Shown piece by piece: positions 1 to 11,328 of a stretch of DNA of 64,000 nucleotides. The position numbers and the translations under genes were made by a program. The first letter of the stretch is position 1; each line of letters begins with the position of its first letter. The notes beneath the pieces were generated by a model, which worked only from the letters and a program-made list of their open reading frames with translations, was not told the origin of the DNA and searched no databases. This DNA is from Monosiga brevicollis MX1 (Eukaryota > Opisthokonta > Choanoflagellata > Craspedida > Salpingoecidae), in the NCBI RefSeq assembly GCF_000002865.3, contig NW_001865044.1, forward strand, positions 560,022-624,021, read 5' to 3'.

Positions 1-389
1 CATGGAGGCATGGTTGGGCGGACGTGCTTGCGATGGATGTCTGGCATTGATGCGTGTTGTTCATCCACCCCGCAACCGTTGTCGCCGAATTTGAAGGACG
101 AGGGGCACTTGGCAGTGCAGTGCAGTGCAGTGCAAGCGCTTGCGACCCCCCCACCTTTTTTTTTTTTTTTTTCCTTGTTTGGGCTGCTTTGGAACTCGAT
201 TGTAGCCCTTGGTGTCTTTCGCATACAGGTGAGCTTCCTTCGCTGTTCTGTTCACAACAGCATCTGCCAAAGACTTCAATTCTGCACGGCCTCGTGGTAT
301 CGGCCTTCCGTGAGCGTCGTCAGTCTCACAGTCGCTTTGCGTCCTTCAGAGAACGTATCGAAACTAGGTCGTGCCCCGCATCTAAAGGG
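1..389 (+). other. Upstream/5' leader of the glycosyltransferase gene
   Basis: No supportable gene. The reading frame of the downstream CDS stays open back to about position 54, but without an ATG before 390. A strong donor (CAGGTGAGC) at 229 and an acceptor (CCTTCAG) ending at 349 suggest a short intron in the leader. A T-rich run lies at 156-172. Confidence 0.4.
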
Positions 390-3300
390 ATGGCGCTTGG
401 TCGTGGCCATGCGGTCCGCACCACGGGCATGTGGGTCGGCTATGGTCTCATGGGGTTCGCGGCTGTCATGCTCCTCTTCAACGCCATGTTCCCCAGCCCA
501 ACCGAACCGGCTCGTGCCCCGCGCCGCCTTCAAAGCCAGGCGGGCGCCAAGGATGCATCGGGTGAAATCAGATGGCAGTCCACCCGCGACAACGTGCCAG
601 TGGTCGTGACGGCGTGCCCCCTTGATGAAGCTGAGCTGGCACTCACGTTGAGTTCCATTCTGCGAGCCAATCCTGCTGGCGCGGCCCCAGTCATTCACGT
701 CATCTCCAATGACCCAGAAGCCGCGCACACCATCGCTTACCGCGCGCAGCAACAGACCGACGTCGAGGTGACCGTGTTCCCGTCCCCCATCTCCAGCTGG
801 GCAGCTTTCATGGGCGATTTAGTCCATGGCCTCAACTCGTCTGCAGCTGGCAGCGCCGATGCCGTGGCCCTTCTTCCGGCAGGGAGCACCGTCCATCCCG
901 ATGGATTCTTCCCTTGGTTGCATGAGACTCGACGATTACTGCAGGCGGATGCCACCCTGGTGGGCGCCAGTCTGGCGTCGTTTGCCCATCGAGCCGGCGA
1001 TATTGAGCTGCCCTCCATGTATCCTTTTGCACACACGACATGCCAGGCGCGCGGTGGCTTGGTTGCCAGCATATCCCGTTGGCAACAGCTGGCCGCGGCC
1101 GCGGCCGTTCGGGCCTCTGGGCAGGTCGGCATGCAGCAGCTCGATCTGGCCGCCCAAAGTTTATGCAGCGTGGAAAATCTGCTGGCGCTGTTCCCTCCGG
1201 CTGGCCAAGCTTGCATTCTAGACTCGCATGCCGGGGCCCTCAGCGCCGATGCCGAATCAACGCGACGAACAGGGGCGCGCTTTGCGCTTCCCTGTGCACA
1301 ATGGGTCAATCGCATCCGCCAACTGCGGGTGAACGATCTCAACGTAGTTGACGAAGGTGAGCGCGTTTGGACGCCGGCTGCCCGCGAGGTATGTGGAGCA
1401 GAGATGACACCGCGCGTGCGCCCGTCGGGGCTCGAGTGCTGTCCCGTGGGTGCTACTCGTGACTGCACTGCGCGGCCCAAAACACCCCTGCGCATCATGT
1501 TGCATCATGCATGCGAGCTTCCCGCGGGCCTCCTGGTTCACACTCTCAAGCACCTGGCATCTGAGACGGTGGAACGCCAGACGGCAGACTTGGACGTGGT
1601 GTTGGTGCGCGGCGACGCCGCCGACTGTACCATTGCGCTACAGAGCCTCGAGCGTTGGCGCTGGGCCCACGGATATATCCGCATTAATCAAACAGATGAC
1701 CGGCGCATCACGGGCGACCCGGCGGGTAGCCTGGGTGCGCTCTGGCCAGCGGGACCGGACGATGTGGAGTCGAGTCAGATTGATCTCTTTGTGATGTCTG
1801 GGCTTGAGGTATCACCCTTGGCAACAAATTGGATTCGCAGTACCCTGCAACGCTACAGCCGCACCCTTCCCGTGGGCGGTGCCACGCTGTTACCCACTCG
1901 GCACCAGGTTCGAGTTGAGCAAGCCGAGCTACGCCCCGTCATTAGCGCCATCCCACCGCTGGACGGGGTAGCCCTGTCGTCCAGCTCACGTGCTCAGTTT
2001 ACGCGCTGGCTGGGGCAATCGCTGAGCCGCTCCACCCTATATGATTATCGCCTCAATCCTGAGGACGGCCTCTCGTTGACGGCTGCCTTTCGGCGATGCG
2101 TGGCTCTTTTTTGGCAGCAGCAGCATCAGTTTGCAGTGCAACCGAGTGGTGCGCTACTGGCGCGACGCTACACGGACGAGCAACAGGTGGCGGCGCCCCT
2201 GGCTAGTGCAGCGCACACGGTGGAGCTTCCGGACGTCCCTTCTGCAGTGGATGCCAACGGCGATCCGATTGCACTGTGTCTGCACGGGCCCTGCCCCTCT
2301 CATGCCACTTGTCAAGACACTTTGAACGGGGCCATGTGTGTGTGCCCCGTCAACGCCGCCGACTACGAGACATGTGTGCGGCAGCTCGAGTCCCCGTCAG
2401 GCTCGGATCGCCCCGTCCTCTTGACGGACGAGCAGGCCATGCACAATCTGCTGCAGCACGTGAGCGAGAACAACGCCGTGACCGTCATGACGGTGACCAG
2501 CGGCTTTGTGGACTTTGCCACCAATTTGCTAATGAGCATGACGCGGGTCGGCGTGAACAACTTTATCATCATAGCTGAAGACTACACCTCCTATCAGCGC
2601 CTCAACGCACGATATCCCCACCGGGTTGTTCTGCCTAATTTGCGTACCATGATGCAGGGCATGAGCGGCAGGAGCGGCGCCGATGTGGCCGATCGCACAG
2701 GCTTTAGCTATGCCAGCAAGCAGTACAATGAAATTGTGGGCCGGCGTCCGCGCTATCTTCTCGGCATTTTGCGCATGGGGTTTGACGTATTGTACACGGA
2801 TACAGACACGGTGTGGCTCGAGAATCCATATCATCAGTTCCAGGCGGGATATGACATGCAAATTTCCAGCGATAAAGAGGGTCAGTACTTGGTTGGGTGC
2901 GCATGTTCGAGGGTGGCTGGCTGACTGGCCCATGTGCCCTGACTGCCTCTCGTCTTGCTCATGGCAATGGCTGATTGATTGTAGATGAGACCTTTGATCC
3001 TTGGCATATGTTGTGCACCGGCTTTATGTTCCTCCGCAGCAAGCGGGTGAGCAGAGTGGGCCGAGTGATGCGGCTTTCTTTCTTTCTTTCTTTCTTTTGT
3101 TTTTTATTTAATTTTGTTTTGGTGGGGATGGGGTTAGGGTGGGGACAGGCTCGGGTGAGCCTGGGCGCTCACATTCATCACTTTTGCGCTCACATGTGTA
3201 TCTTCGATCGGGTTTGCAGCCGGTGATGGCTTTTCTAGACGAGTGGCGGCGCGCTCTGGAGGCCGCCCAAGGCGTGACGGTGAACCAGTATGTCTTTAAC

Positions 3301-3713
3301 GACATTTTCAATCGCAAGTGAGTACTGCGCTGCTCACGCGGCATGACCATGCGGGAGCAAGTGTTGATCGACGGCCCATGCATGTTTGAGCAGATACCGG
3401 GAGCAAATCCCAACTCGCCCGCTGCCTGACCGCAAGTTTCCGAGCGGCGCACTCTACTTTGACAAGTACTGGCGTAGTGCTCAGCCGGAGCAACCCACGG
3501 GTATGTAGGACGAACGTGGCTACCGGTGTGCCATGGCTGATTGCGCTCATCATCTTGGCTGTCTGTCCTGTCTGTCCTGGCTGGGCGGGATTATCGTGTC
3601 GTCTTGCAGTTGTGCACAACAACTTTATCGTTGGTGCTGATGCAAAGCGGCAACGCTTTCAAAAGCTGGGCTTGTGGTATGTGGGGCAGAGCAAGAATGT
3701 CAATGGCGTCTAA
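390..3713 (+). CDS. Golgi-type nucleotide-sugar transferase (GT77/Nucleotid_trans-like) with an EGF-like module
   Basis: Probably a type II Golgi glycosyltransferase. Exons: 390-2880, 2985-3046, 3220-3317, 3394-3500 and 3610-3713, with consistent phases (953 aa). The first in-frame ATG is at 390. It is followed by a short basic N-terminus and one hydrophobic segment at about residues 13-33, a signal anchor. Residues 35-620 are a large luminal region I do not recognise. A compact Cys-rich EGF-like unit (CLHGPC...CQDT...CVCP) lies near residue 630. The C-terminal 260 residues resemble the Nucleotid_trans family (PF03407; plant RGXT and arabinosyltransferases): FVDFATNLLMS, then FDVLYTDTDTVWLENP with the metal-binding DxD. 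The donor sugar cannot be told from sequence. Four of the five exons encode only the catalytic C-terminus. Confidence 0.8.
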
Positions 3714-4106
3714 TCACCTGTGGCAGCAGTCACAAACTTGGGTGATGCAAGCGTTGTGGCCCTGTTATATTTCCGCGCTCTTTACTAGTCCATAGTGACG
3801 AAACCTGATACCTCGTTGTTGGTGGTTTTTGCTGTTGTTTGAGGTTGCATGAGCTATGAGCTGCAGCGCCAAGCGCTCCCTTGCTAGCCCTGCCGGTCGT
3901 GTCGTCGTGGTTGTGGTCGTGAGTTCATTATTGCCCACAATTTGCTCATGCCATACATCAATCACTCCTGCGACGCTGCAAACAAAACGCCCCACAAAAT
4001 GTACATGGGTGAGGATGCAGCTTACACAGGATGACGCACCCATGGGTCCTTGTCATTTTTTCCAAAAGCAAAACCTTACAATGATGTCACTTTTAATCAA
4101 AAGAGG

Positions 4107-4112
4107 AATAAA
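4107..4112 (+). promoter_or_regulatory. Candidate polyadenylation signal AATAAA
   Basis: A canonical AATAAA about 390 bases past the glycosyltransferase stop codon. It is the first one I noticed there. Use is inferred. Confidence 0.35.
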
Positions 4113-4512
4113 ACAAAAGAGACAAGCGTGCAGTAGCTTTTAGGTGCACGAGGCTGGGCGGCTTTGGCAGGTTGATCTGACGGCGGCATTGGTATTGGGT
4201 CTTGGCACACGAACACCACAATGCAAGCTGTGCCGCCGAAGCAAGGTGCAAGGGCTACCTCATGGTGCTTGGTATAAAAAGTTGCAAGGTTGCTGCGGGC
4301 GCGCAGCGGGATGCGAATTGCGAAACACTTCTTCATGACGAAACTGCCTGGACCAGAGGCGAATGCATCGGCTTGACGATGCTCTTCAGATGTGGTTCCT
4401 CCTCATCCCTGCATCCTGGTCTCTGTGGTGTGGCGATTCACTCTTGTCCCCAAGCGATAACAACGACAAAAACGTAAACGAGTGATGCGTCACTCTTGTT
4501 TCCGATGAGAAG

Positions 4513-4637
4513 TTGAGAGAGCGAGAGCTTGAGAGAGTTTGAGAGAGTTTGGGAGAGTTTGAGAGAGTTTGAGAGAGTTTGAAAGAGAGACTTTGAGAGA
4601 GTTTAAGAGAGTTTGAGAGAGGTCGAGGGGTCGAGAG
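4513..4637. repeat. Degenerate purine decamer tandem repeat
   Basis: About ten imperfect head-to-tail copies of a roughly 10-base unit (GAGAGAGTTT), all purines apart from the T triplet, decaying at both edges. The strand asymmetry is strong. Confidence 0.85.
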
Positions 4638-5215
4638 GCATCGTCATCGTTGCAGTCCTGTTGCCGCAATAGCCAAAGCAGTCCACAAGCTGCTGCTCGG
4701 AGAGGGAGAGAGCCAGAGCCAGGGGACAGAGAGACAAAGAGAGCTTGAGGTAGAAGAGACAGAGGCAAAAACACTGAAAGAGCAAAACTTGCCTTTTCTT
4801 TAGAGGAAAATTATTGACATGTGAGACGATTCATCCAGAGAGACAAAGAAACGAGAAGTGAATGTGCGTGAACGAGTGACCAGCTGTCAACGGGACGCTC
4901 GGGCTCGTTGTGGTATCACGAGCCATTTTGTTCACCACGCCCCCCCCCCCCCCCTTTTAGCGCACCCCCGCTCACGACGCAGTTCTTTTGCCTGTCAGGT
5001 TTGTATCTGTACCCTTGGCTGCCTTCTCATCGATTGCCAAGGCACCATTCCATTTAGCACGCCCGGTCAGAACAATCAAGTGTTTGACGTGCATCTTGGA
5101 TGACACTCTCATCATCGCGACGATGCTATCATCACAGAGCTCATTGGGCACAACTCTTGCCTGGACTCTCATTGACCCTGCTTTCCGGCCCTGATCAAAA
5201 CACGTTGTATATCAG

Positions 5216-7227
5216 GTGTGGGATTACTCGTATCAAGCCCACGTTGCAGCCCAACTTAACGGTGTTTCTTGTGGTCTCCAAAGCCACGGTCAGTTCAGTT
5301 CCTCTCGACTGATCTTCGATTCAAAGCCGCAGAACGCCACGTTTAGACTGGCATGCGCGCACGACGCCAATGTGGTGTGTGAAGCAGAGACCTTGCATCT
5401 GAGTGCATACATGTGGGGAGAAACAGCTGCAAGGTAGCTTGCAACTCAGCCGATTCTCACAACGGCACCCACCGCGCTCCTTTCCGTAGCCCTCTTCTTG
5501 CTCCATTGCCACTGCAACTGACGAGCTGATAAAGGTTAGTCGATGCAGCGAATGAAGAGCGTTTCGATGATTTGCCTCTTACGCAGGCAACCAACCAAAC
5601 GGTAGGTGACCCCACATGCAGCTAATTGTGAACTTGTGTGGTTGCACAGTCACGCCAATCTGGCGCGTCAACACGGCGCTCGAGCCACCCAACTCAGTCG
5701 TGGCTACCAACTTGAAGGCATGGTGTCGCGGAAGGGCATGCGTATGTGCCTACCGGTATGAAACCGTTACAATCAACAACGGGAACCGTTCCCTCCAAGT
5801 CACCCGCAGCATTGGCCCAAGACGCGGTCGAAGCAACGCCCAAAGATAGCGAACCACCGCCCACAACTTTGACCAGCACGTCAACCAGCGCCCTCTCAGC
5901 GCCCGATGGGGTACGTGGGGACCCATCATGCACGGCGCAAGCCTCAAATACCAGCGCCTTGCCCCCTACAATGGGCGATGTTGTCGGTCAGACGGCGAGC
6001 ACAGTTCTGTCTGCGAGCGGCAGGGCACGAACTTGGCAGGATGGACACGGGCGTCAGAGTTCCCGCGCGTCACGTTCTTCAGCAGCGCCCACCTCATCGC
6101 AATATGCCATGCCCAACCTGACAGAAGTCAATGGACTTGGTCGCTCAGTTGTGAGTTTCGCACTGCAGGGGGCGGGGCATTGATTGCTATTGCCGAGTCG
6201 GCCTGGTGCAACTCTTCTCAGACGAATTGGCATTTGCTTGCTCCCTCTCATATTGATATTGTCATGCATGCATTAGGATCGTACACCTTTCCAGGGACAT
6301 CGCACGCGCTCATCCTTGATTTCCGAGCAGCGCATGCTTAGCTCCCTGCTCTCAGTGCGCGTTGAGGATGCACCGCAAGCCCTGTTGGTCAATGCTGTGC
6401 CATATCGACCAAGCTTCAAACGGATCAAATCGGATATCATTCCTCTGAAGCACAAGTTCAAGCAGCAGCAGCAGCAGCAGCAGCAGAGGAAGAAGCATGA
6501 CGCGCAAAGCGGAGCCTCAACACAACACCCGCCGCACGCAGCTCCTGTACATTCTGGACACCATTACGACGGGAACACGGCCTTGTTCAAAATGCTCAGT
6601 CAACAAGCTATGACACCATTACGCGCAGAGGTGGGCCCTGGGTCGCTTGATGCTCGGTCTCCATCCTTGCAATACTTGCTGCACGCACTTCAACAGCAGC
6701 AGCAGCAGCAGCAGCAGCAACAACTACAACCACAGCCATACTTGCCACCACAACTATATCATGGTCAGCAACAACAACAGCCAGACGGTCCGCAGACTCG
6801 ACAGGTACTGCAGCTTCCTCATCAACAGCGCTCAGCTTTGTTTGAATCAAGATGGTTGCCAGCATTGGACGCCACGGAGGTTATGGCGACAAGTGCTGCC
6901 ATGAACCTTGGAGCGAATCTCAGTTTGACGGCGCAGGCGTGGCCCGCACTTGCACACGACCAACACGCTCCAGTCTCGAGTTCTTGGAGCAGTGCTGTTT
7001 TTCGGGCTCAGCCATCTAGTCAAGCGCAATTGCCTTTCTGGTCTGCGGCTGCGCGCGAAGGAGTGCCCAGATCAGGAGCGCCAGATTCGAGTGCCCAGAA
7101 ATGGCCAGCGGGCGGCAACAGTCATGGCCACTTGGCATGGACGTCCCCATCACCTGCCCTTGTGCCTTCCACCCAAGCTGGCTCGTCGAAAGGAACGCCT
7201 TGGAGTCAACCAACTCAACATTCTTAG
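5216..7227 (+). CDS. Glutamine-rich low-complexity protein (5' end incomplete)
   Basis: Unrecognised protein. The confident exons are 5810-6150 (Ser/Thr/Pro/Ala-rich) and 6277-7227, joined in phase. They are preceded by 5650-5741 through a phase-1 intron (GTATGT...CCCGCAG). A 15-base exon 5587-5601 and an exon 5216-5433 fit by phase, but with weaker donors. No start codon is assigned, so upstream exons are missing. The last exon has a short basic patch followed by eight Gln (from about 6464), a second run of ten or more Gln (about 6691-6720) and His/Pro/Gln-rich sequence, ending in a Trp/Ser/Pro-rich tail. Such composition is common in transcriptional regulators and RNA-binding scaffolds, but no DNA-binding domain is visible, so no function is proposed. 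Confidence 0.55.
6464..6485 (+). repeat. CAG trinucleotide run coding polyglutamine
   Basis: A nearly pure CAG run in frame within the glutamine-rich protein. Nearly pure runs can change length between strains. Confidence 0.9.
6691..6730 (+). repeat. Second CAG/CAA run coding polyglutamine
   Basis: CAG units followed by interrupting CAA codons, giving the longest Gln tract of the protein. Confidence 0.9.
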
Positions 7228-8334
7228 CTGAAGCACCTGGACGGTTGGGATGCTGTGGACTCTCGCCTACGATGTAACCCTGCCCTGTCGTGCATGGCCA
7301 GCCTCCTCCTTTGAGACATTTGATATGTCACGTTACACCAGACCTGCTTGACAAAACCTGTTATCGACCTTTCTTCTGCCGCGTTTAAGAGTGCCAATTG
7401 ATCAAACTGTTTTACAACTATCAGCCAGGAGGCTTTTTTGCATCCCACCATGCACGAGGCCGAGGGCAGCGAATTCACGTCCCCAAAAACCCGCTCCTCC
7501 TCGCTCCAAGCCAGAATCTTTTTCCATTCCGCTCCTGTCTGTTGGATGCCAGAGTACAGGCACGCTTGGCGTTGTGGATGATGTTGTGGCTGTGCTTCAC
7601 ACAAACCNNNNNNNNNNNNNNNNNNNNNNNNNNNNNNNNNNNNNNNNNNNNNNNNNNNNNNNNNNNNNNNNNNNNNNNNNNNNNNNNNNNNNNNNNNNNN
7701 NNNNNNNNNNNNNNNNNNNNNNNNNNNNNNNNNNNNNNNNNNNNNNNNNNNNNNNNNNNNNNNNNNNNNNNNNNNNNNNNNNNNNNNNNNNNNNNNNNNN
7801 NNNNNNNNNNNNNNNNNNNNNNNNNNNNNNNNNNNNNNNNNNNNNNNNNNNNNNNNNNNNNNNNNNNNNNNNNNNNNNNNNNNNNNNNNNNNNNNNNNNN
7901 NNNNNNNNNNNNNNNNNNNNNNNNNNNNNNNNNNNNNNNNNNNNNNNNNNNNNNNNNNNNNNNNNNNNNNNNNNNNNNNNNNNNNNNNNNNNNNNNNNNN
8001 NNNNNNNNNNNNNNNNNNNNNNNNNNNNNNNNNNNNNNNNNNNNNNNNNNNNNNNNNNNNNNNNNNNNNNNNNNNNNNNNNNNNNNNNNNNNNNNNNNNN
8101 NNNNNNNNNNNNNNNNNNNNNNNNNNNNNNNNNNNNNNNNNNNNNNNNNNNNNNNNNNNNNNNNNNNNNNNNNNNNNNNNNNNNNNNNNNNNNNNNNNNN
8201 NNNNNNNNNNNNNNNNNNNNNNNNNNNNNNNNNNNNNNNNNNNGAGAGAGAGAGAGAGAGAGAGAGAGCACCTTTTTTTTTTCTTGCTTTCTTCTCTCCT
8301 GCACACAGGACCAGCAGAGCAGACACATTCAAAG
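7228..8334. other. Intergenic region containing an assembly gap
   Basis: Unknown bases (N) fill 7608-8243, 636 positions. The sequence before the gap (7228-7607) shows no supportable exon. The gap ends directly in a (GA)n microsatellite at 8244-8268, followed by the leader of the MRPL12 gene. Reading frames running through the N block are meaningless. Confidence 0.95.
8244..8268. repeat. (GA)n microsatellite at the edge of the gap
   Basis: A pure GA run directly after the N block. The repeat probably caused the break in assembly. Confidence 0.9.
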
Positions 8335-9748
8335 ATGGCGGGACGAGCGGTACTTCTTCGACGCTTGGCGGCTGCCCCCGCGCTCCGTCGCTCGGTGCTG
8401 CGGTTAGTTTTGGCCCATCTTGTTCTGGTTGTTGCCGCTTGTTTCTTGGTGTCAAAAACCAACTGAGGCAAGGCTGCCTCAGTGCGCCCAGCGTGCCAGC
8501 TCGCAACCTTGATGGTGCGCTCGCCTTCCTTCGCCCCACCCCTCACATCTCCTCGTCCTGTGCGCTGTTGATCGCCTCGTTATCCTATGCCATTCCATCC
8601 ATCGCTGCTTTGCCAATCGGGGACTCGACTGCAGGGCCAACACGCCCGCCTGCCGCATGTACTCGGACGAAGCCGAAGGTGCGACTTGCCAATCATTGAA
8701 CTTTGTACAGAACCCCGTTCAAAGCAAAGGCTGCTGGGCAAACATGAAAACCATTGCCTTGAGCCACGCGGCGACTCCCGCTCTAGTTTTGGGCCAAGCC
8801 ATAGACACTGCATTGATGGTTAATATTCTGTGCTTCTCCTTTTTTTTTTCCATTTCCTCTCAATAGCTGCTCCCAGCAAGACGTACAGCCCCAAGATTGA
8901 GAACATTGTGTCTGAGGTTTCAAGCATGACCATTCTGGAAGTCGCCGACCTTGTTGCTGCGCTCAAGGTTTGTACGGCACGCAACTTGCTCATGATACTG
9001 GTGTGGCAAAAGCTTTCTGACTTGGCATCCTCCTTCGGTTCTCCGCCCTGGTGGCGAACTGTTATCTGCACTGCCCCCCTTCTAGGACCGCCTGAACATT
9101 GCTGACATGCCCATGGCCGTTGCGGCAGCGCCGGCTGGTGGTGCGGCGGTATGTATACCATGTGCTCATTGATAAAACAGACCAAAACAGAACAACACGT
9201 TCCTTTTTGGCCGTAGCGAGGCAGCATGTGTACCCAACCGACAGCAATAGCATCGTGTTGTTCTTATCCCAAGAGCTCATGAATGCAACATGCGGTGCTT
9301 GCCATCTCGTTTGTGACCAATGCAGCCCGCGGCTGAGGAGCCCAAGGAGGAGCAGACTGAGTTTGATATCAAGCTGGTCAAGTTCGATGACAAGGCTAAG
9401 ATCAAGGTCATCAAGGAAGTTCGCAACATTCTCCCCGACCTCAAGCTGGCCGAGGTACGCAAACATTGTAGCCCATAAGCCACCGAGTGATTCTTCATGC
9501 CTGGTTATGTCGTCTTTTTTTTTTTGGTGTTGTTGGATCAAGGGTGAGCACAGGGGTTTTTGAATGTTTATTTACAGTGCTGCTTCCCATTCTGGCCTGC
9601 CGTTAACTTACACCTGCTGCACGCTACCCAGGCCAAGAAGCTGGTTGAGGATGCCCCACAGCCCCTGAAGAAGGGCATTAGCAAGGAGGAGGCTGAGAAG
9701 ATCAAGGCAGTGATTGAGGCTGCTGGTGGTACCGTTGAGATTGCATAA
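8335..9748 (+). CDS. MRPL12: Mitochondrial ribosomal protein L12 (bL12m)
   Basis: Stalk protein of the mitochondrial large ribosomal subunit, which recruits translation GTPases. Exons: 8335-8402, 8635-8678, 8867-8967, 9086-9148, 9326-9454 and 9632-9748; the sum is 522 bases, 173 aa. Residues 1-25 are Arg/Ala/Leu-rich without acids, a typical mitochondrial import signal ([15 protein letters not shown]). The N-terminal dimerisation helices ([20 protein letters not shown]) are followed by an Ala/Pro hinge and the L12 C-terminal domain ([20 protein letters not shown]...GGTVEIA). The C-terminal end is canonical, so the protein is complete. Exon 2 is supported only by phase and splice consensus; the rest is firm. 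Confidence 0.93.
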
Positions 9749-10802
9749 GTACGCCTGGCATGGAACCAGTGCGCCTCATGGGCGCGGGGTCAAAAGGCAA
9801 AGCCGGACATGGCCTCAAACCTGGAGTTGCCAGCGACTCAGCCCGACTTGGCTCTTTGGACATGGATTCATTGCAGTGTTGCTGCTCGTGTCCTTGGTGT
9901 TGGTTTCATTGAGAAACTGACACCACTTGCTCGTTGGTGTTGCCACTCTTACAGGCCAGGTTTGCGTATCATTCTTGTATTTTTCTTTCCTGTCTTTCTG
10001 TTACTTTCTTTCTACACACCCTTCCTCCCCTCTTTGTTTGGATATGTGTCAGGCTGTGCAGACACGCGCCTAGCACGCGCTCCTCTCCTTCATTTCACTT
10101 TTCCCCCCTTCCAAAGCACACAAGAATAAATCAAGCACAAATTCAATAGCCGATTAAACAACATTCTCAGCCGATTCTACTCTTTCTTTTCCTCTTCCCC
10201 GTGCAAAGCCTCCTCATCCACCACTCTTCTAGTCTCAAGCCTTTGAGTATCTCCTCTCCCGGGTGCCTCTCCATTCTCTGACTCACGCCTTGACAGGGGA
10301 GCGTCCCTGCTTTTCTCTTCTTTTCTCTACCAACCATTCATCATCTCAAAAATTTTTTTTTATCGCTTTGCATTTGATTTCAAAAAAAAGTTTCTCCCAG
10401 TCAAACGCATTTTTTTTGTTGATTGACTTCACCTGAAAAGCACGCTCGTGTTCCCGCCTCGTGGCAAGCGTCTTGGGCCAGTCGGTTGACCAACGGCAGT
10501 TGGAGAGCTCACTGGGAGGGGATTGAGAGTGTTTGGGTGGGAGGTGAAGCTGCTGTGACCAGCTAGCTGCGGCTCTTGATTTAAAGTCCGCGCGCCATGT
10601 GCTGAGCGGTGCTGGCTTCCTATCTGTTGACGGGACCGCGGCATCCTGACACCAGTCGCTTGAGCGCATCGCTCCACCGATGTCCAGCATCTGCTGATAC
10701 CAACTGCTTGACAGCTCTGTCTTCTTTGCACTTTTTTCCCTTTCGTATCTTCACTGGGCGTCTCAAGGCGAGCGCACCGCTGCGTCATCACCGTCCTCAA
10801 GC
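9749..10802. other. MRPL12 3' region and upstream region of the Sds3-like gene
   Basis: No coding exon seen. The region is pyrimidine-rich (C/T tracts at 9965-10110 and 10180-10330) and has an AATAAA at 10125-10130, a plausible polyadenylation signal for MRPL12. T and A homopolymers lie at 10352-10420. Confidence 0.5.
10125..10130 (+). promoter_or_regulatory. Candidate polyadenylation signal AATAAA
   Basis: A canonical hexamer about 375 bases after the MRPL12 stop, behind a pyrimidine-rich stretch. Confidence 0.4.
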
Positions 10803-11291
10803 ATGAAGCGTGCCAAGCAGACAACGCCAGAGATGCGCCCCTCCATCTCCCGGCCCCGGCCGCGTGCCACCACCAGTGCCTCTACCAACGAGGGATATCT
10901 GGCCAAAAAAGAACCGTAAGACCTTTGTGTTTTAGTGCTGGCCTGATGCTGAGCACGACACCAGACCCACCTCACATGCTGCGCGTGTGCTGGCAGCGTC
11001 TTGATGAACGAGCTGGCCAAGCTTAACAACCGAAAACTTGCCGTCGCCGCGAGTGAGTGACTCCACCTTGCTCGATGCCCACCTTCCTCGAGTGATTCTA
11101 GAATGCATCTTTTGCTCATGCCTTGCTTTCTGCTCGCATTGTGCAGAGGAAGGACCCGACTATGAGACCGCATTGAGCCAGCTCGAGCACGAGGCCAAGC
11201 TTGAACACGCTGCCATTGGTGCGCTGAGATGGTTGGACTTTTTTGTCAAGCAAATGTGCAAGCACCTCATCCTCGGTTGTTTGCCGTGCAT

Positions 11292-11328
<37 letters not shown>

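Larger units (their letters stand above)
3714..5215. other. Intergenic, no supported gene
   Basis: About 1.5 kb. It holds the likely 3' end of the glycosyltransferase gene and, on either side of 4.5 kb, short unconvincing ORFs. A purine-rich decamer repeat is listed separately. Weak upstream exons of the glutamine-rich gene could lie after 4.86 kb, but I could not join them. Confidence 0.5.

Noticed and set aside
54-389. N-terminal extension of the glycosyltransferase frame
   Set aside because: No ATG in frame before 390; the extension would put a low-complexity Phe run before the signal anchor.
4513-4637. Possible CRISPR-like array
   Set aside because: Units are 10-base direct repeats without unique spacers, in a eukaryotic context.
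7224-8699. Long frames spanning the unknown bases
   Set aside because: Their length comes from N positions that cannot hold stop codons.
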